Assembly (NCBI GenBank): GCA_000310025.1
Contig: FN649737.1
Span: forward strand, 2,741,528-2,805,527
DNA length: 64,000 nt
Origin: Ectocarpus siliculosus
Taxonomy: Eukaryota > Sar > Phaeophyceae > Ectocarpales > Ectocarpaceae
Reading direction: 5' to 3'
Below, piece after piece: positions 44,901-54,122 of the stretch. Under the pieces are notes generated by a model. That model had not been told where the DNA came from, did not search any database, and worked only from the letters and a program-made list of their open reading frames with translations. The position numbers and the translations under genes are program-made. The first letter of the stretch is position 1; every line of letters begins with the position of its first letter.

Positions 44901-45698
44901 ATATTCATTCGGCGGTGTGAATCTCCAATATTTTTCCCGCCCCGCGCATCGTAACACGTTTCAATAATATAAGGACCCTTGCTCTCGGAGGCTTCGGCAT
45001 CGTAGCCGGGTTGTCGCTGTACGGGCACAAAATCGTCACGGCAATCAGCGTGAAGATCTCTAAGATCACACCGTCCCGCGGCTTCAGCATAGAGATCGGG
45101 GCGGCCCTGGTCATGATCACTGGCACAATGCTGGGGGTTCCGCTGTCCTCTACGCACTGCCAGGTCGGCGCCACCTCGGGAATCGCCCTGCTGGAGGTGA
45201 GAGAACGCGCGGCCGCCTTCCTCCGAAGTCTCCCTTCCTCCCCCTGTACCCGAACGCTGGGAATGAATTGATCTTCCACGAAGCTCTCCATACACCTTTC
45301 AATCTGGGTACGCAGCACTCACTACGTCTAACCCCCCCCAACCAACCGTTGTGGCCCAGCACACTGGGGACGCCCCCCCCCAACCCTATCACATCTTATT
45401 TTTACCCGCCCCTGTAGTAGCAAAGAACGATTGGCCATCGGTGATCGGTGCTGTTCAGTCATCTCGACAACGCAACGTCAATGGCGTAAAAACTAAGGCA
45501 CGCAACACGAGCCCTCCCCTCCACCCTCATGTCACGCGGTGTACGATCGAAACCAAGGGTCTTGGCGGGCTCAACACTAGGATGGTACTCAAGATCATGG
45601 CCGGATGGGCCGTCACGACCGCCATCTGCGGGGTGTCCTGCGCCCTGCTCTTTGCCCAGGGGGTGTACGCCCCCTTCGTTTTCGACACGGAAGAATGA
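26976..45698 (+). CDS. PiT-family (SLC20-like) phosphate transporter, copy B, complete
   Basis: Inorganic phosphate symporter of the plasma or an internal membrane. Nine exons join in perfect phase into 578 codons: 26976-27078, 27452-27518, 27727-27820, 32606-32990, 34987-35171, 42740-43115, 44325-44484, 44974-45196, 45558-45698 (TGA). The two inverted-repeat halves of the family are both present: [11 protein letters not shown] at residues 35-45 and [14 protein letters not shown] near 418-431. Also visible are [10 protein letters not shown] in half one and [11 protein letters not shown] in half two, and a C-terminal membrane segment ending [12 protein letters not shown]. Exon 6 encodes the cytosolic loop between the halves: a 70-residue Ser/Gly/Asp tract from AGC/GGC triplets, then [20 protein letters not shown]. 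Introns 3 (4.8 kb), 4 (2.0 kb with an N gap) and 5 (7.6 kb) are enlarged by repeats and transposons. Tandem partner of copy C. Confidence 0.92.
28073..28617 (+). repeat. 545-bp direct repeat, copy 2 (partner 25262-25854)
   Basis: Same sequence as 25262-25854 but lacking a 20-base stretch before ggccatttctgtccgg and with a single ctctcgtgggttgtc unit. It lies in intron 3 of PiT B. The two copies bracket exons 1-3 of the gene. Confidence 0.85.
28618..29060. other. Intron 3 of PiT B, AT-rich and repeat-like, no gene
   Basis: Contains a duplicated tggaattcgttgaatctttgattattatt-like stretch near 28670-28745 and an AAC/AAT-rich tract (28935-29030) that gives Asn-rich or Thr-rich frames. These frames are best read as low complexity. 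Confidence 0.4.
29061..29172 (+). pseudogene. OTU-like cysteine protease fragment
   Basis: The frame ending at the stop after 29172 encodes [20 protein letters not shown] followed by [16 protein letters not shown]. This resembles the N-terminal part of OTU deubiquitinase domains: an Asp-Gly-x-Cys-Leu catalytic-Cys motif followed by a helix ending in an Arg-rich vR..v segment. The downstream part with the catalytic His was not found. OTU domains are often carried by transposable elements, and this piece lies 160 bases before a LINE tail, so a transposon origin is likely. The match is short. Confidence 0.45.
29333..29515 (+). mobile_element. LINE 3' tail fragment with (CAA)n
   Basis: Contains cttgcggacc, taacctgtgaccacgggaat, ggtactgggtagagagagat and a terminal (CAA)n. 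It matches the 3' ends at 5970-6220 and 61500-61633 and the inverted copy at 31021. It lies in intron 3 of PiT B. Confidence 0.8.
29519..30121 (+). CDS. Unrecognised 200-codon open frame in an intron
   Basis: ATG at 29519 to stop TAG at 30119-30121. It starts four bases after a LINE (CAA)n tail and is enclosed by two LINE tails that face each other. The predicted protein has proline-rich stretches and segments such as [19 protein letters not shown] and [21 protein letters not shown] recognise no family and see no introns or promoter. It could be a chance frame, a remnant of an older element or a small gene nested in intron 3 of PiT B. Length is the only support. Confidence 0.25.
   Translation: MANPTTYGTGIIEIVAAQQQLYNINIKITLPPPPSDDTCDLLYSHQHYNTARYDTTPKLISISSCVAPGRPLYLHPEGEPYIYVDNDSNIRETLKAHGRVLLPPAGAPLTIPVKAWVDRSCLPNDLRTYIYVIPSCGRKVIMRRMGRTACWERSRITNVVITSSTTLGSFECNDNAGLWRPFTRLTALEGGAPHKPNFLK
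31021..31660 (-). mobile_element. LINE 3' end, inverted copy
   Basis: On the minus strand: a purine/pyrimidine-biased 3' UTR (31385-31500), then cttaccctttttaggg-type sequence, gtgaccacgggaatcgaccg, gtactgggtagagagagatc, and a (CAA)n tail at 31045-31021. It faces the plus-strand tail at 29333-29515 across 1.5 kb. The 5' limit is approximate and no RT frame is retained. Confidence 0.7.
31661..32605. other. Rest of intron 3 of PiT B, no gene
   Basis: AT-richer intron sequence with short open frames and no recognised motif. The frame reaching exon 4 (from about 32405) is open by chance upstream of the acceptor at 32605. Confidence 0.4.
32991..34314. other. Intron 4 of PiT B, first part, no gene
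   Basis: Shares patches with intron 4 of copy C, for example tttgcaaacgtacatacat-like near 33430 versus 62940 and cctacgacgtcacagcgg-like near 34045 versus 63045. This is consistent with a shared origin. A short tandem repeat (tttgccatcggggttgg ... cgtcgcttgg) occurs at 34140-34180 and 34206-34245. Confidence 0.45.
34315..34735 (-). mobile_element. SINE-like element, long form with poly(A) end
   Basis: Closely matches 17262-17690 in the same orientation. It starts after a T run with gcggtaaccataatggtggt and ends with gagtac and a C run. Read on the minus strand it has a tRNA-like head and a poly(A) end. It lies in intron 4 of PiT B. Confidence 0.6.
34736..34980. other. Low-quality sequence and N gap
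   Basis: Bases 34740-34860 are a string of homopolymers (C, A, T, G runs with aaccgcggtttgggcccccc). This looks like poor base calling running into the 100-N gap at 34861-34960. Exon 5 of PiT B begins cleanly at 34987, soon after the gap. Confidence 0.7.
35172..35614 (+). other. Start of intron 5 of PiT B, conserved with copy C
   Basis: Clearly homologous to 63328-63760 of copy C. The frame stays open past the donor gtacgt in both copies (B to about 35357, C to 63600) and encodes similar hydrophobic residues ([12 protein letters not shown] versus GIFAVVLSVSCA). Joining exon 5 directly to exon 6 gives the normal protein, so this is treated as intron. Confidence 0.5.
35615..35852 (-). repeat. 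Split direct repeat B2 (outer)
   Basis: 238 bp, identical as far as read to 36185-36422 (offset 570). It contains an acceptor-like ttctag followed by a frame that looks coding, but it is explained as a terminal repeat of the YR element. Confidence 0.75.
35921..36180 (-). repeat. Split direct repeat A2 (inner)
   Basis: 260 bp from ttttctaaactgccgccgct to acgaacaaacctt, matching 41867-42126 (offset 5946). Confidence 0.8.
36185..36422 (-). repeat. Split direct repeat B1 (inner)
   Basis: 238 bp, same sequence as 35615-35852. It abuts A2 with four bases between and begins 42 bases past the 3' end of the recombinase frame. Confidence 0.75.
36464..37546 (-). CDS. Tyrosine recombinase (DIRS/Ngaro/Crypton-type integrase)
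   Basis: A 360-codon uninterrupted frame. The N-terminal part ([17 protein letters not shown]) is a core-binding-like domain. The catalytic part shows the expected pattern: Arg in [10 protein letters not shown], a lysine region [12 protein letters not shown], the HxxR box in [12 protein letters not shown], then [13 protein letters not shown] with the candidate nucleophile Tyr and the Trp/His position. It would cut and rejoin circular cDNA during integration of a YR element, acting in the nucleus. It is flanked by B1 on its 3' side and a gag-like frame on its 5' side. It is the only intact frame of the element, so the protein may still be functional. A Crypton-type recombinase is the alternative, but the split repeats and gag-like frame favour a retroelement. 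Confidence 0.85.
   Translation of the reverse strand: MQLVEHSVASSSRRTYTSGFNSWCTFRRLTEKPKFLGQRAGDLHVWELIDFVAWCFESEGNLASTISGKLTAVQHFHRLEASVELDLSSPMLKCALRGIARNHVAVGTVRRVRLPVSWRMLLDGESASQNWGEGGRVMWLCLCLSYLFITRSDEVFANDAGRVHEAHCLTRADVALFAGETQLVFSHYRRADRVEMRFRGHKADQEQKGNIRVRTRDEVTGPQSGVRARGGAVALVVELLSCHATFPDSAPLASYRSGRAVRVVRYTAALRALREVVARSGRNPQEYALHSLRIGGATALASGGDIAERVIQREGKWRSDAYKPYARNNVEDSRRVSRKLTDGSRIVSRQPGEGTVWGNG
37711..38658 (-). pseudogene. Gag-like protein with CCCH zinc finger, frameshifted
   Basis: From an ATG at 38658 a basic, Arg/Ser/Pro-rich stretch leads to a predicted coiled coil ([20 protein letters not shown], then [11 protein letters not shown]). The frame is lost at a run of eight or more G/C near 38193. 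A second frame (38192 to about 37950) encodes [21 protein letters not shown] return to the first frame gives [21 protein letters not shown], a Cys-x7-Cys-x4-Cys-x3-His finger, ending at 37711. The layout fits a nucleic-acid-binding Gag of the YR element. The frameshifts may be real decay or homopolymer errors. Confidence 0.6.
38950..40720. repeat. Array of 22 hairpin-forming repeats, partly in a 250-bp higher-order unit
   Basis: The motif gcttccactcattggcgcgt recurs 22 times between about 38985 and 40710. In most copies it is flanked by an inverted pair cagcacggg ... cccgtgctg, so each unit can fold into a 7-9 bp stem with a ~21-base loop. From 39490 on, three hairpin units form a higher-order repeat of 250-251 bp (starts near 39738, 39988, 40238, 40489). 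The linkers alternate between gatcggttaactctactcgc, gaattcggttaactctactc and ctgacaacacatatgcagca types. It lies in the leader region of the YR element. Confidence 0.85.
40721..41866. other. 5' part of the YR element between hairpin array and A1, no gene
   Basis: Contains T-rich tracts (40985-41090), a tRNA T-arm-like palindrome at 40945-40961 and a 44-bp tandem duplication near 41530-41620 (cagagagagtacgtctggtt and its repeat). No RT or other protein motif is seen in either strand. Confidence 0.45.
41867..42126 (-). repeat. Split direct repeat A1 (outer 5' end of the YR element)
   Basis: 260 bp matching 35921-36180. It marks the right-hand boundary of the element; the flanking intron resumes at 42127 (cctatcacaggggcttcaag). 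Confidence 0.8.
43116..44324. other. Intron 6 of PiT B, no gene
   Basis: Only short open frames without motifs. The (AGC/GGC)n tract just upstream (42785-42985) belongs to exon 6, and its antisense Ala- and Leu-rich frames are shadows. Confidence 0.5.
45411..45490 (-). repeat. SINE-like repeat fragment
   Basis: Contains gaacgattggccatcggtga and caacgcaacgtcaatggcgt, related to the copies at 16415 and 18278. It lies in the last intron of PiT B. Confidence 0.4.
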
Positions 45699-45764
45699 GG
45701 CTAGCCCGCCCGGGTCACAGCGCCGTGAGAGAACGGTGTGTGTGTGAATGCGTGTGTGCGGGGG

Positions 45765-46440
45765 GTTATCATCGACCGCACTACATTAGCCGGCTGACCA
45801 ACAAAAAGACGTAAGTAAATCTTGTAGCGGAAACAAAAACACGGTTTTCTATGTGACCAAAAAGGTTCTGCCGACAGGGGGGGCGGGAATGTAAGTGACT
45901 CTTTAGCTGGCATCGACCGCGCTGTGTGTGTGTCTTTACTTGTTAGCATCAACCACGCAAACCGACCGGCCAAAATAGAGAAGTCGGTCTCAATGCATTT
46001 GAAAACACGAAATTCTTCGAAATATCATGATCTGGGACGCCTTGAGGGGGGACTTATCTCCGGATGTAAGACAGAAAGATTTGTGTAGGTATGTTTCTGC
46101 AGTTGGCATCGACTGCGCTGGCCAGCTGACAATGAAACGGTTACAGTAGTCCTGTAGCGGAACAATAAACGTAAAAATGGTTTCTAACCGAAAGGTTCTG
46201 CCACCAGTGGGGGGGGGGTGTCTGTGTGATTCTTTAGCTGGCATCGACCGCGCTGTGTGTGTGTATTTTTACTTGAGTACCATCGACCGTGCCAACCGGC
46301 TAACCAGTGAAAATGGTGGTGTCTCAGTGCGGTTGCAAACACGAAGTGCTTCGAAGGGTCATGATCTGGGACACCTTGAGGAAGGGTCATGGGGGAGGCT
46401 TGCTACGGTGTAAGCGTTGTTTCTTGAGTAGTATCGACCG
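45765..46440 (+). repeat. Two ~335-bp tandem units of a dispersed repeat
   Basis: Units share aaaggttctgccgacag/aaaggttctgccaccag (45865 and 46190), tagctggcatcgaccgcgct, gtgtgtgtgt, aaccgac/ggctaacca, tgatctgggacgccttgagg. Parts recur inverted at 11395-11480 and 60310-60405. Confidence 0.7.
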
Positions 46441-47179
46441 CCTTTAACCGGCGGTGTGTGTCTACCCCCTTGTCACCACGAGGGGCACTCTCGAATAGGA
46501 CATACGCTTTGTTTTTGTTTCCCTCGTAGAATGCTTGATATATTTTCTGTTGCAGGAACACCCGCCTGACCGGCAACGCCTCGTGTCGTGGATGCTGCTA
46601 CTGCATGTTCTTGGTGCAGCGTAGGAAAAGGGGGTTCAGGCCGTAGGTAGCGATTGTCCGCAAACACATTGGAAATGATCGTCTTGTGTGTATCGCATAT
46701 TCCCCGTGTTGGGTTAAGGTTAGGTTTGGGTTGGGAATAATGCTTTGCTGTGTTGATGATGCAGCCGTGTCATACTCCACGTTGCTGGCAGTTTAACCCT
46801 CCTCTTAGTTTAAGCACGCGTATTTTTAAGTATGATTGTAGTATAAGCACGCTTAATGTAAAATCGATGGGGATACTATACCGGTAACATGCGCAGCGTA
46901 TTTCGATTTCACTATTATTGCGCAACGAATCAACATGTAAGCAAAATGGTGGTCGGTATCGCAGCCAGCGACGTCAAGACTGCAGTGTTCCATCTCTTGT
47001 TTGTGTTAACACGAAGCCTGAGCGTATCTACAAGAAAATCTTTCATTTTTTGTAGGCGGGAGGGGGGTAGTTTGCCGTGGGGGGGGGAGTGACGAAACAC
47101 GAGTACCTATGAATGACCCCGGCACTTTGGGGGGATGCACCAATTCTGAAGATTATCTCTTTGCTGAGCAAGGAGTGCT

Positions 47180-47480
47180 TCAGCGATTTGTATGTGTCGT
47201 CCTTGTGATTGTGCGTGCATGTTGTGGAAGGCGAAAACTAGACGGCAATTAAGCTCACCGTGAGGTGTGTTTTGTGTGAACAGCTTTGATTGTCCGAGGT
47301 ACGCTGGTGCCGATTGATTCATTCACCGCGCTGTCGTTTTGTGATTATTCGTGCTCGTTGTGGAAGGCGCAAAATAGACGAAAATGAGGTTGATCTTTTT
47401 GGCGTAGTTTGTGTGAACAATTTTTATTGCCAGAGGTTCCATGGTGCCCGGTGTGCGTGGAGCGGGTGCGGTGAATGAAT
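47180..47480 (+). repeat. Two diverged ~150-bp tandem units
   Basis: Shared landmarks: tgtgattgtgcgtgcatgtt / tgtgattattcgtgctcgtt, gtggaaggcgaaaactagac / gtggaaggcgcaaaatagac, and gtttgtgtgaaca followed by a gtccgaggta/gccagaggtt segment and gattgattca/gaatgaatca. Confidence 0.6.
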
Positions 47481-48427
47481 CAGTCGAGGCTGGACGTGGG
47501 GCGATGGGCCGGCCCCCAGAAGTGCTGTGCATGTTCAGGGAGGCCTCCTGTTGACGAAGAACGTTAGAGGCTCTCACACCGGTGGATGTCACGGTAGAGA
47601 TCGCACCGGCTGCTATTGGCGGCGGCGATCGTAACGGTGGCATCAGGCAAGGCTACGTCAATGGTGCACTCGTTGAAGTGAAAGAGAGGCAACATATGTC
47701 CAGCTTAGACGCTCTCTGGGGCCCTGCTTGGTCGTCGCCGTAGCCATCTCTCTTTTGACTGCGGCATCCGGCAGACAGGAAGCACGCAGGCTGGCCGGCC
47801 CGTCCAGAGCCACCGCATTGTTGGCATTTGTCTTGTGGTTCACAATTCTACGTACGTCCCTGCTGGATATGTTTGGGAAGTGTTGGTGCGCGTGCGTATA
47901 GTTCTGAATGTATGTCGTTGTCCCATCAATTCTGGGCGCCAGTATTCTACTTTCAGGATTTGACGTACAACCGGGGTCACGCAGGAGGCGGGTGTTCACT
48001 GGAGATTGTCGATTTGTGCTACATGGTATGTTGGTAGGGTGTGTTTCATGATAAGTTGTTGTCGTCGTTGAGCGTCGATGACAGCGACATGGGCCCTTTG
48101 AGCGTAACCTCTGCCTACATGGATCGGTTCGGATCATTGCTCGCACCCCTGGGTCTCGTGTTTTGTAATACAATTGACTCTGGCTTGTTGGACTCGGGAA
48201 TTCGGTGTGAATGCTGCAGGCTTCGACACAGCTTCATCGCAGAAAAGAGTATTGTGGTTGCGAGTTGATGCAACTGTAGGACTCCCGATAGTTCATGAGT
48301 TTGTTTACCAGCGACGTTCATATCGGTAGGCAAGGCCGTGCGGTCGTAAGAAATTCGAGCGGCGATTGAAATTGGGATAGACAGCGACTACAGCCAAAGA
48401 GCCACACAGATATTCATTGAGCAACAC

Positions 48428-48752
48428 TGAAAGGTAAACTACGCGGGGTGCAGCAAGCACGTTCTGGACGTTACTTGGGGCACTGGGTAGTCGGCCGTGT
48501 TAGGCCGAGAGAGAGAGATTGAGAGAGAGTTGGAGAGAGAGTGGGAGAAGGAAACTTGATTGGAGAGAGACGGTGGTGGTGGTGGAGAGAGAGAGGAAGA
48601 AGTGAGCGCAGCACGCACGCAAGCTTCATCGCACCAACCACGCCAAAAGGGTCCCCGTGACCGCACCGATGGTACCCTGCAACACACGAAATTCCCAACA
48701 CGTATCCCCCTGGGATCCTCACGACCACGCACTGCTGCGAGTATATCTAACA
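48428..48752 (-). repeat. Copia LTR (left; 3' LTR in element orientation)
   Basis: 325 bp with TG...CA ends on either strand (tgaaaggtaa ... atctaaca). It contains a GA-rich stretch near 48510-48600. It differs from the right LTR at the accacgcact versus accaggtact site. Confidence 0.9.
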
Positions 48753-48753
48753 T

Positions 48754-51700
48754 CCCCCCTGCTCGCAACAGTTATTCACTGAAAACTTCGCGAACACTCG
48801 ATACTTGGGTGCGGCCGCGCTTGGCCCTGGTGCGTCCCCGTTTGCTCTTGGTTCGACTGAAAAGTCCGTTGACATCAACCGCTTCCACCGCTCCCTTGCC
48901 CACGCTTGCGAGCCCCTTTTGAGAGAAACCGCCCAGCAGAGAGGCATCGTGCTCACCGGCAAGCTGGAACCGTGCACGGACTGCATGAAGGCGAAGGGCA
49001 GGCGAGGGTCGGTGCCGCGGGGGCCGGGAGCGCGGGCGTCCAAGCCACTCGGGCGTGTTCACCTGGACTTGTGTGGACCGCTGGGGCCTTCCCTGGGCGG
49101 CAACCTCTACCTGTTCGTCGCCGTCGACAGCGCCTCGCGGTGGAACAAGGTCTACGGTCTCCGGCGAAAGTCCGACGCGCTGGCGGCAACGAAAAGGCTG
49201 CTGGCGGACGTGGGGCGGTACGACCTCGGGCGCATCGAGTGTTTCCGCATCGACAACGGCACCGAGTGGACCCGTGGCGACTTCCGGCAATTCTGCGACG
49301 ACAACGGCATCGGCGTCGAGTTCACCCCGCCTGGCACTCCGAAGTACAACGGCGTCGTCGAGAGCGCCATCTGGCGGATTATGAAGGCCGGCATGGCCGC
49401 CCGCCGCAGCGTTGGCCGTGTGTTCAACGTCGACTTCGCCTCCATCCCCGGCCTCGACGAGCGCGGTGACCGTCTTTGGATGGAATCGGCGAAGTGGGCC
49501 GCCGACGCTCTTAACCAGTCGGCGACCAAGGCCAACCCCGGGCGGCGCTCGCCGCACGAGATGTTCACCGGCGAGCAAGGGCCGTTCCGCGTGCTGCCGT
49601 TCTTCCAGCCCGGCTTCATGCGCGAGGATCGCCGCACCAAGCTCGACGACCAGGCCACCCTCTGCTTCTACCTGAACGGCGGCGACAACCACCCGAGCGG
49701 CACCGTCAAGGTCCTCAAGGCGTCCACCGGTCGCGTCGTCTACACCAACAACGTGTCGTGGGTGACGTCGGCGCCAGCCGGCGAGGGGGGTTCCGCTGGT
49801 ATCACCGCTGCACCGACACCCCCCCCGTTCACGCCGCCGGTCGTCTCGATCAACTTTGGCCCAGCACCGACGCCTTCGACTGCCGCAACGCCACCCGCCG
49901 CAACGCCGCCGCCAGCGACCACGTCGCCGTCCGCTCCCACGCCTTCACAGCCGCCCTCTGCCACTTCGCCGCCACCGACGGCGACCCCCGCCCCTGGCCA
50001 GCCGTCTTCTGCCTTTGCCGTCACCGTTGGCGACCCTCGATCCAGACCAACCGCCGCCGCCGGACCCCGCGATGCCCCCGCTTACGGCTCACGCCATGCG
50101 GCAGCTTCGCCCGGGTACAAAGGCCGAGGGTATGATAGACCCGCGGCTGCCAAGCCGAACGAGATCGGGCACGAGGCACAGCACAGGACTCATCTCGATG
50201 CTAGACAAGAACACTCTGGTGTCGATGCTGGAGGCTCGGAGCGCGGTGGATGAGGAGCGCAGGGAGCTGGGGGGGGCGGAGGCCGGAGAGCCGGGGGGAG
50301 CGGGGGCCGGAGAACAGGCGGGAGCACTCGCAGCGGTGGACCCGGGGGCTGGAGGAGCGGGCTTTCCACTCGCATTTGCCACGCTCCTCGCCAACCGGGA
50401 AGACATCGACGCCACGCTGCGAGACCAGCGCCCGCCGGAGCAACGCCCTGACCTTCCTCACTGCCAGGCCAGCGACCTTCGTGTCCCCAAGAGCTACAAA
50501 GAGGCCATGGCGTCGGAGCACCGGCACCTTTGGAGCGACTCTATGCAAAGGGAGTTTTATGGCTTGTTGGAAGCAGGGACTTTTACTCCGGCGAAGTAGC
50601 AACTAGTGGAGAACGCAATTAACGCTAAGTGGGTATTCGATTGGAAGGCAGATGAATTTGGATGGCCCACTAAGGTGAAGTCGAGACTTGTAGCGAGAGG
50701 TGATATGCAGAGAGAGTACATTGACTTTGGAGAGCTGTACGCGCCGACCGTTTCTGTTTCGTGTGTTAGGATGTTGGCTGCGTTGGCGTGCGAGTTGAAT
50801 CTCGACTTGTGTCATTTCGATATTGAGCAAGCTTTTGTGCGCTCGGAGTTGGAGGAAGACGTGTACATGCGTTTGCCACAGGGATGTGGAGCTCTATCTG
50901 GAATGATTGTAAAACTAGGCAAGAGTCTGTATGGCTTGAGACAGGCATCTAGGCAGTGGCATGCAATGCTGAAGAGGTGTTTAGTGGCGTTAGGTTTTGA
51001 GCAGTGCATGGCCGATGCTTGTGTGTTTCGTTTGATTGAGGATGGATGTGTTGTTTTGATTTTGGTAGTACATGTAGATGATATTTTTGCTGTGGGAGAG
51101 AGGGAGAGATGTGACAAGTTTGGCGCCGACCTTAACAAGTCCGTGCCAGTGAAGAACCTGGGAGAGTTGAGATGGTATTCTGGGTGCTTTTACGAGAGGA
51201 ACAAGGAGACCGGAAGGTTGACGATTTCTCAGCAGACTTTCACGGACGAGCTCGCAGCAGAATATGGAGTGTGGGAGGTAAGAGCGTTCCGATGTCTTCG
51301 GGGGTGAAGCTTTCTGATTTTGATGCGGATGAGGTGGCGACAGACTTTCCGTTTCGTGAGCTGGTAGGATCGTTGATGTGGCTGGCGACTCAAACTAGGC
51401 CAGACATTGCGAATGCTGTAAGGGCAGTAGCTAGGTATTGCGCATCTCCGAAGCTGGTACACTGGAATGCAGCGATGGATATTTTAGGCTATGCGAGGAG
51501 GACGAGTCACTTTGGTATTTCATTTCAGAGGGGTACAGTAGAAGGATTCAGCTTGCAGGGGTACGCTGATGCGGACTTTGCAAGCAAGGCAGCAGACCGT
51601 AGGTCGGTATCAGGGGGAATCGTGACGTGTGGAGGAGGCGCTGTGTCTTGGTTTTCCAGAACGCAAAAGTGCGTCACGCTTTCGACGACAGAAGCAGAGT

Positions 51701-52023
51701 TCGTCGCGCTTGGTGACACAGCAGTGAAGAAGATTTTGTTTTTGAGGCAGATTTGGCGTTTCATGTTGCCGCAGGTCGGCATGCCGTGTATCCCCGTCTT
51801 CGAGGACAACCAGGGGGCGATTCAACTAGCGCAGAACCCCATCTCAAACTCGAACTCGAAGCACATAGATGTAAGGCATCATTTTCTCAGGGAACTGGTA
51901 GAGAGGAAGGAAATTTCGGTGATCCACGTGCCGTCTCCGTACCAGCGTGCAGATTTTCTCACGAAGAGCTTGCCGAAGGACGCTTTCGAGTCTCACCGTG
52001 ATTTTGCAATGAATTTGGCATGA
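48754..52023 (+). pseudogene. Copia pol: integrase, reverse transcriptase, RNase H, with two frameshifts and a stop
   Basis: The frame open from 48754 to 50253 encodes a zinc-binding N-terminus (FHRSLAHA ... CTDC) and the integrase catalytic triad (LDLCGP, RIDNGTEW, GVVESAIW). Coding then shifts frame in the Pro/Thr-rich linker between about 49850 and 50200. An in-frame TAG at 50597-50599 precedes the RT, which has HFDIEQAFVRSELEEDVYM and the active-site box VVHVDD. A one-base loss near 51280 moves the rest into another frame: RNase H with GYADADFASK, STTEAEFVAL and KHIDVRHHF, ending at TGA 52021-52023. The element cannot make a continuous polyprotein. The strand is opposite to the LTR and gag direction of the same element. 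Confidence 0.88.
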
Positions 52024-52123
52024 ACATTTTATTGTTTTTCTGATGGGTTGTGTTTTGGTTTTGTTTTGTTTCATATAACATAAGAGGGAAAAACAATTCA
52101 AAGGAACATGAATACTGCATCGT

Positions 52124-54122
52124 CCATGATGTCCTGACGTTGCGTACCCTTGAGACTGTGGTGAGGGACGCCCACGTGGAGATGGAGCGCGAGAGGAGCA
52201 AGGGGGAGAGGCGCGAGGTGGAGCTCGCTCTCGCCGCATCCGGCATGGGCCGGCGCGGCGGGGGCAGTGGGGGGGCATCCTGGGGTCAAGACGGCGGTCA
52301 GGCAGCAGCTGGCGGCCAAAATCGTGACGGAGAGAAGAAAAATAGTGACGTGTTCAACGACGACCCCGGCGGATTTTGCCGCTACCACCAGTCCGAGCTT
52401 CACACCAACGAGCAGTGTCGTCTCCAGCAGCAACTGCGGCGTGCGCGTTCGAGAGAGGGCGCCGAGGAACGTCGCTCGGGCGGCGGCAGCCGCGGTGGCG
52501 GCGGTAGCCAGCGAGGGGGTAGACCGCCGCCGGGACCCGGCCGCGGTGGCGGGCGATGGGTGAGGATAGAGCAGCAGCACCACACCGGTCATGGTGGCGG
52601 TGGCTGGAGCCAAGCCTCACCCCCCCCGCGACCTCTTCGTGGACGTGGGCCTGGTGGTCGTCTGGGGCGTCACCCGGGGGGTCGTGGGCCCGCGGGACGC
52701 CACAGCAGCGACGGGCGTGCCGAGAGAGATCGGGCAGGGAGAGGCCCGGGGCACGCGCGTTCTGGCCACGGAAGAGAGCAGGCGTACGTTGTGTACTACA
52801 CCCACGATGATGGTGGCTACTACGAAGATTACGGCGACTACGACGAAGGCTACTCCTACGACGACGGCTACCACGACGCCGGGTACGCCCACTACGCCGG
52901 CGGCGGGGACAGCTACAGCTACTCCTCCGGGTACGAAGACAGCCGTTCATCTGACGGCGGGATCCACTACGTCTACTACCCTCCCGCCGGTCAAGATTCA
53001 TCATCCGAGCAGCCACGTCAGCCCCCCCCCGCGGGCAGCAGCAGCACCGCTTCCTCCTCGTCCTCTGCCCCTTCTCCTGGCGCGCCTCCATCTTCGGGCT
53101 ACCTCCACCTCTGCACGGCACAATCGGTGCCCCTAGGCAAGTCTCACCCCGAAGATTGTTTTGGTAGGATAGGAGTGACGATTGGAGTTGAGTCTGCTGC
53201 GTCTGCTTCGTCTTTGCTGAGTGTGGAATCTAGTGAGGGGCCGCCTGGTAGCGAGAGATGGGTAGCTGATTCAGGTGCAAGCAACAGTTTTACCAACAGT
53301 AGCCTACACATGTACGATCTGCAGGAGATCCCCGCCAATAGAAAGTATGTCGTCGTAGGTGATGGTCGACTGCTAGAAGTGCAAGCTATCGGTAGCATCA
53401 ACCTTAGTTTCTTTCAGGAGGATGAGAACGGTGAAAAAACGACGATGTGTGTTAAGCTGACTGACGTGTCTGTAGTAGAGAACCTGAGCTTCAATTTGTT
53501 TTCAACGCATGCAGTTTCTCGAAAGCAACAAATCCTGCACGACGAGCGTGGTGCAACCCTCCAAAATGGACTGCTATTTGCTAGGGAGGAAAAAGCGTCT
53601 GCAGCATATGCCATGCGCTTACCATACGACCCATCTGCAACTATAGTAGACTCTTATGCTTTGCCTGCATTCGTGACTGCCCCCGATTCCGCCCCCGCCG
53701 TTGGCTCCACGCGTTCCCCTTCCCAAAAAGGGGGCTCCGCGGAATCATTGGTGTCAGTGTTGCGTTTCCCTCCCGCTGGCTCTGCTAGCGTAGTACCTTC
53801 GAGTGAGAGCGTCACGCCCGCTGGTCCCACCAGCGTAGTACCTTCGACTGATAGCGTCACGCCCACTGGTCCCACCAGTGTAGTACCTGCGAGTGAGAGC
53901 GTCCCGCCCGCCGGCTCTGCCGGCGTAGTACCTTCTCCGGCGTCCGAGTTTGTTTGTGTGGGTACTTTTCCGGGTATGGATCTTGGAGACACGAGTGTGC
54001 TCACCGACGAGCAGCTCATGGATGGCTATGATGACACCCCGTATCAAGAGTTTTTCCCCGCGTTTATCCCTGAGACTGATGCTGCGAATGTAGCTGCTGT
54101 TTTGGATAGCATTGATGGGGGT
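52124..54122 (+). pseudogene. Copia gag C-terminus and protease segment, displaced
   Basis: Bases 52124-53022 repeat, on the opposite strand, the gag region 54123-55021 almost exactly. They encode the knuckle CRYHQSELHTNEQC and the Arg/Gly- and Tyr/Asp-rich tail. The frame continues into a retropepsin-like segment (WVADSGASNSF) and a GAG-pre-integrase-like region, then a short repeat of SVVP units (53760-53935) and stops making sense at the inverted junction, 54123. It follows the RNase H stop directly, so order is RH then gag-PR rather than gag-PR then IN. Confidence 0.8.

Larger units (their letters stand above)
45699..48422. other. Intergenic region between PiT B and the Copia element
   Basis: No gene recognised. 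It holds two local tandem repeats (45765-46440 and 47180-47480, listed separately). The rest is unremarkable sequence with short frames lacking motifs. Confidence 0.5.

Noticed and set aside
48772-49692. 306-codon minus-strand open frame
   Set aside because: Shadow of the GC-rich Copia integrase frame on the plus strand, which carries the catalytic motifs.
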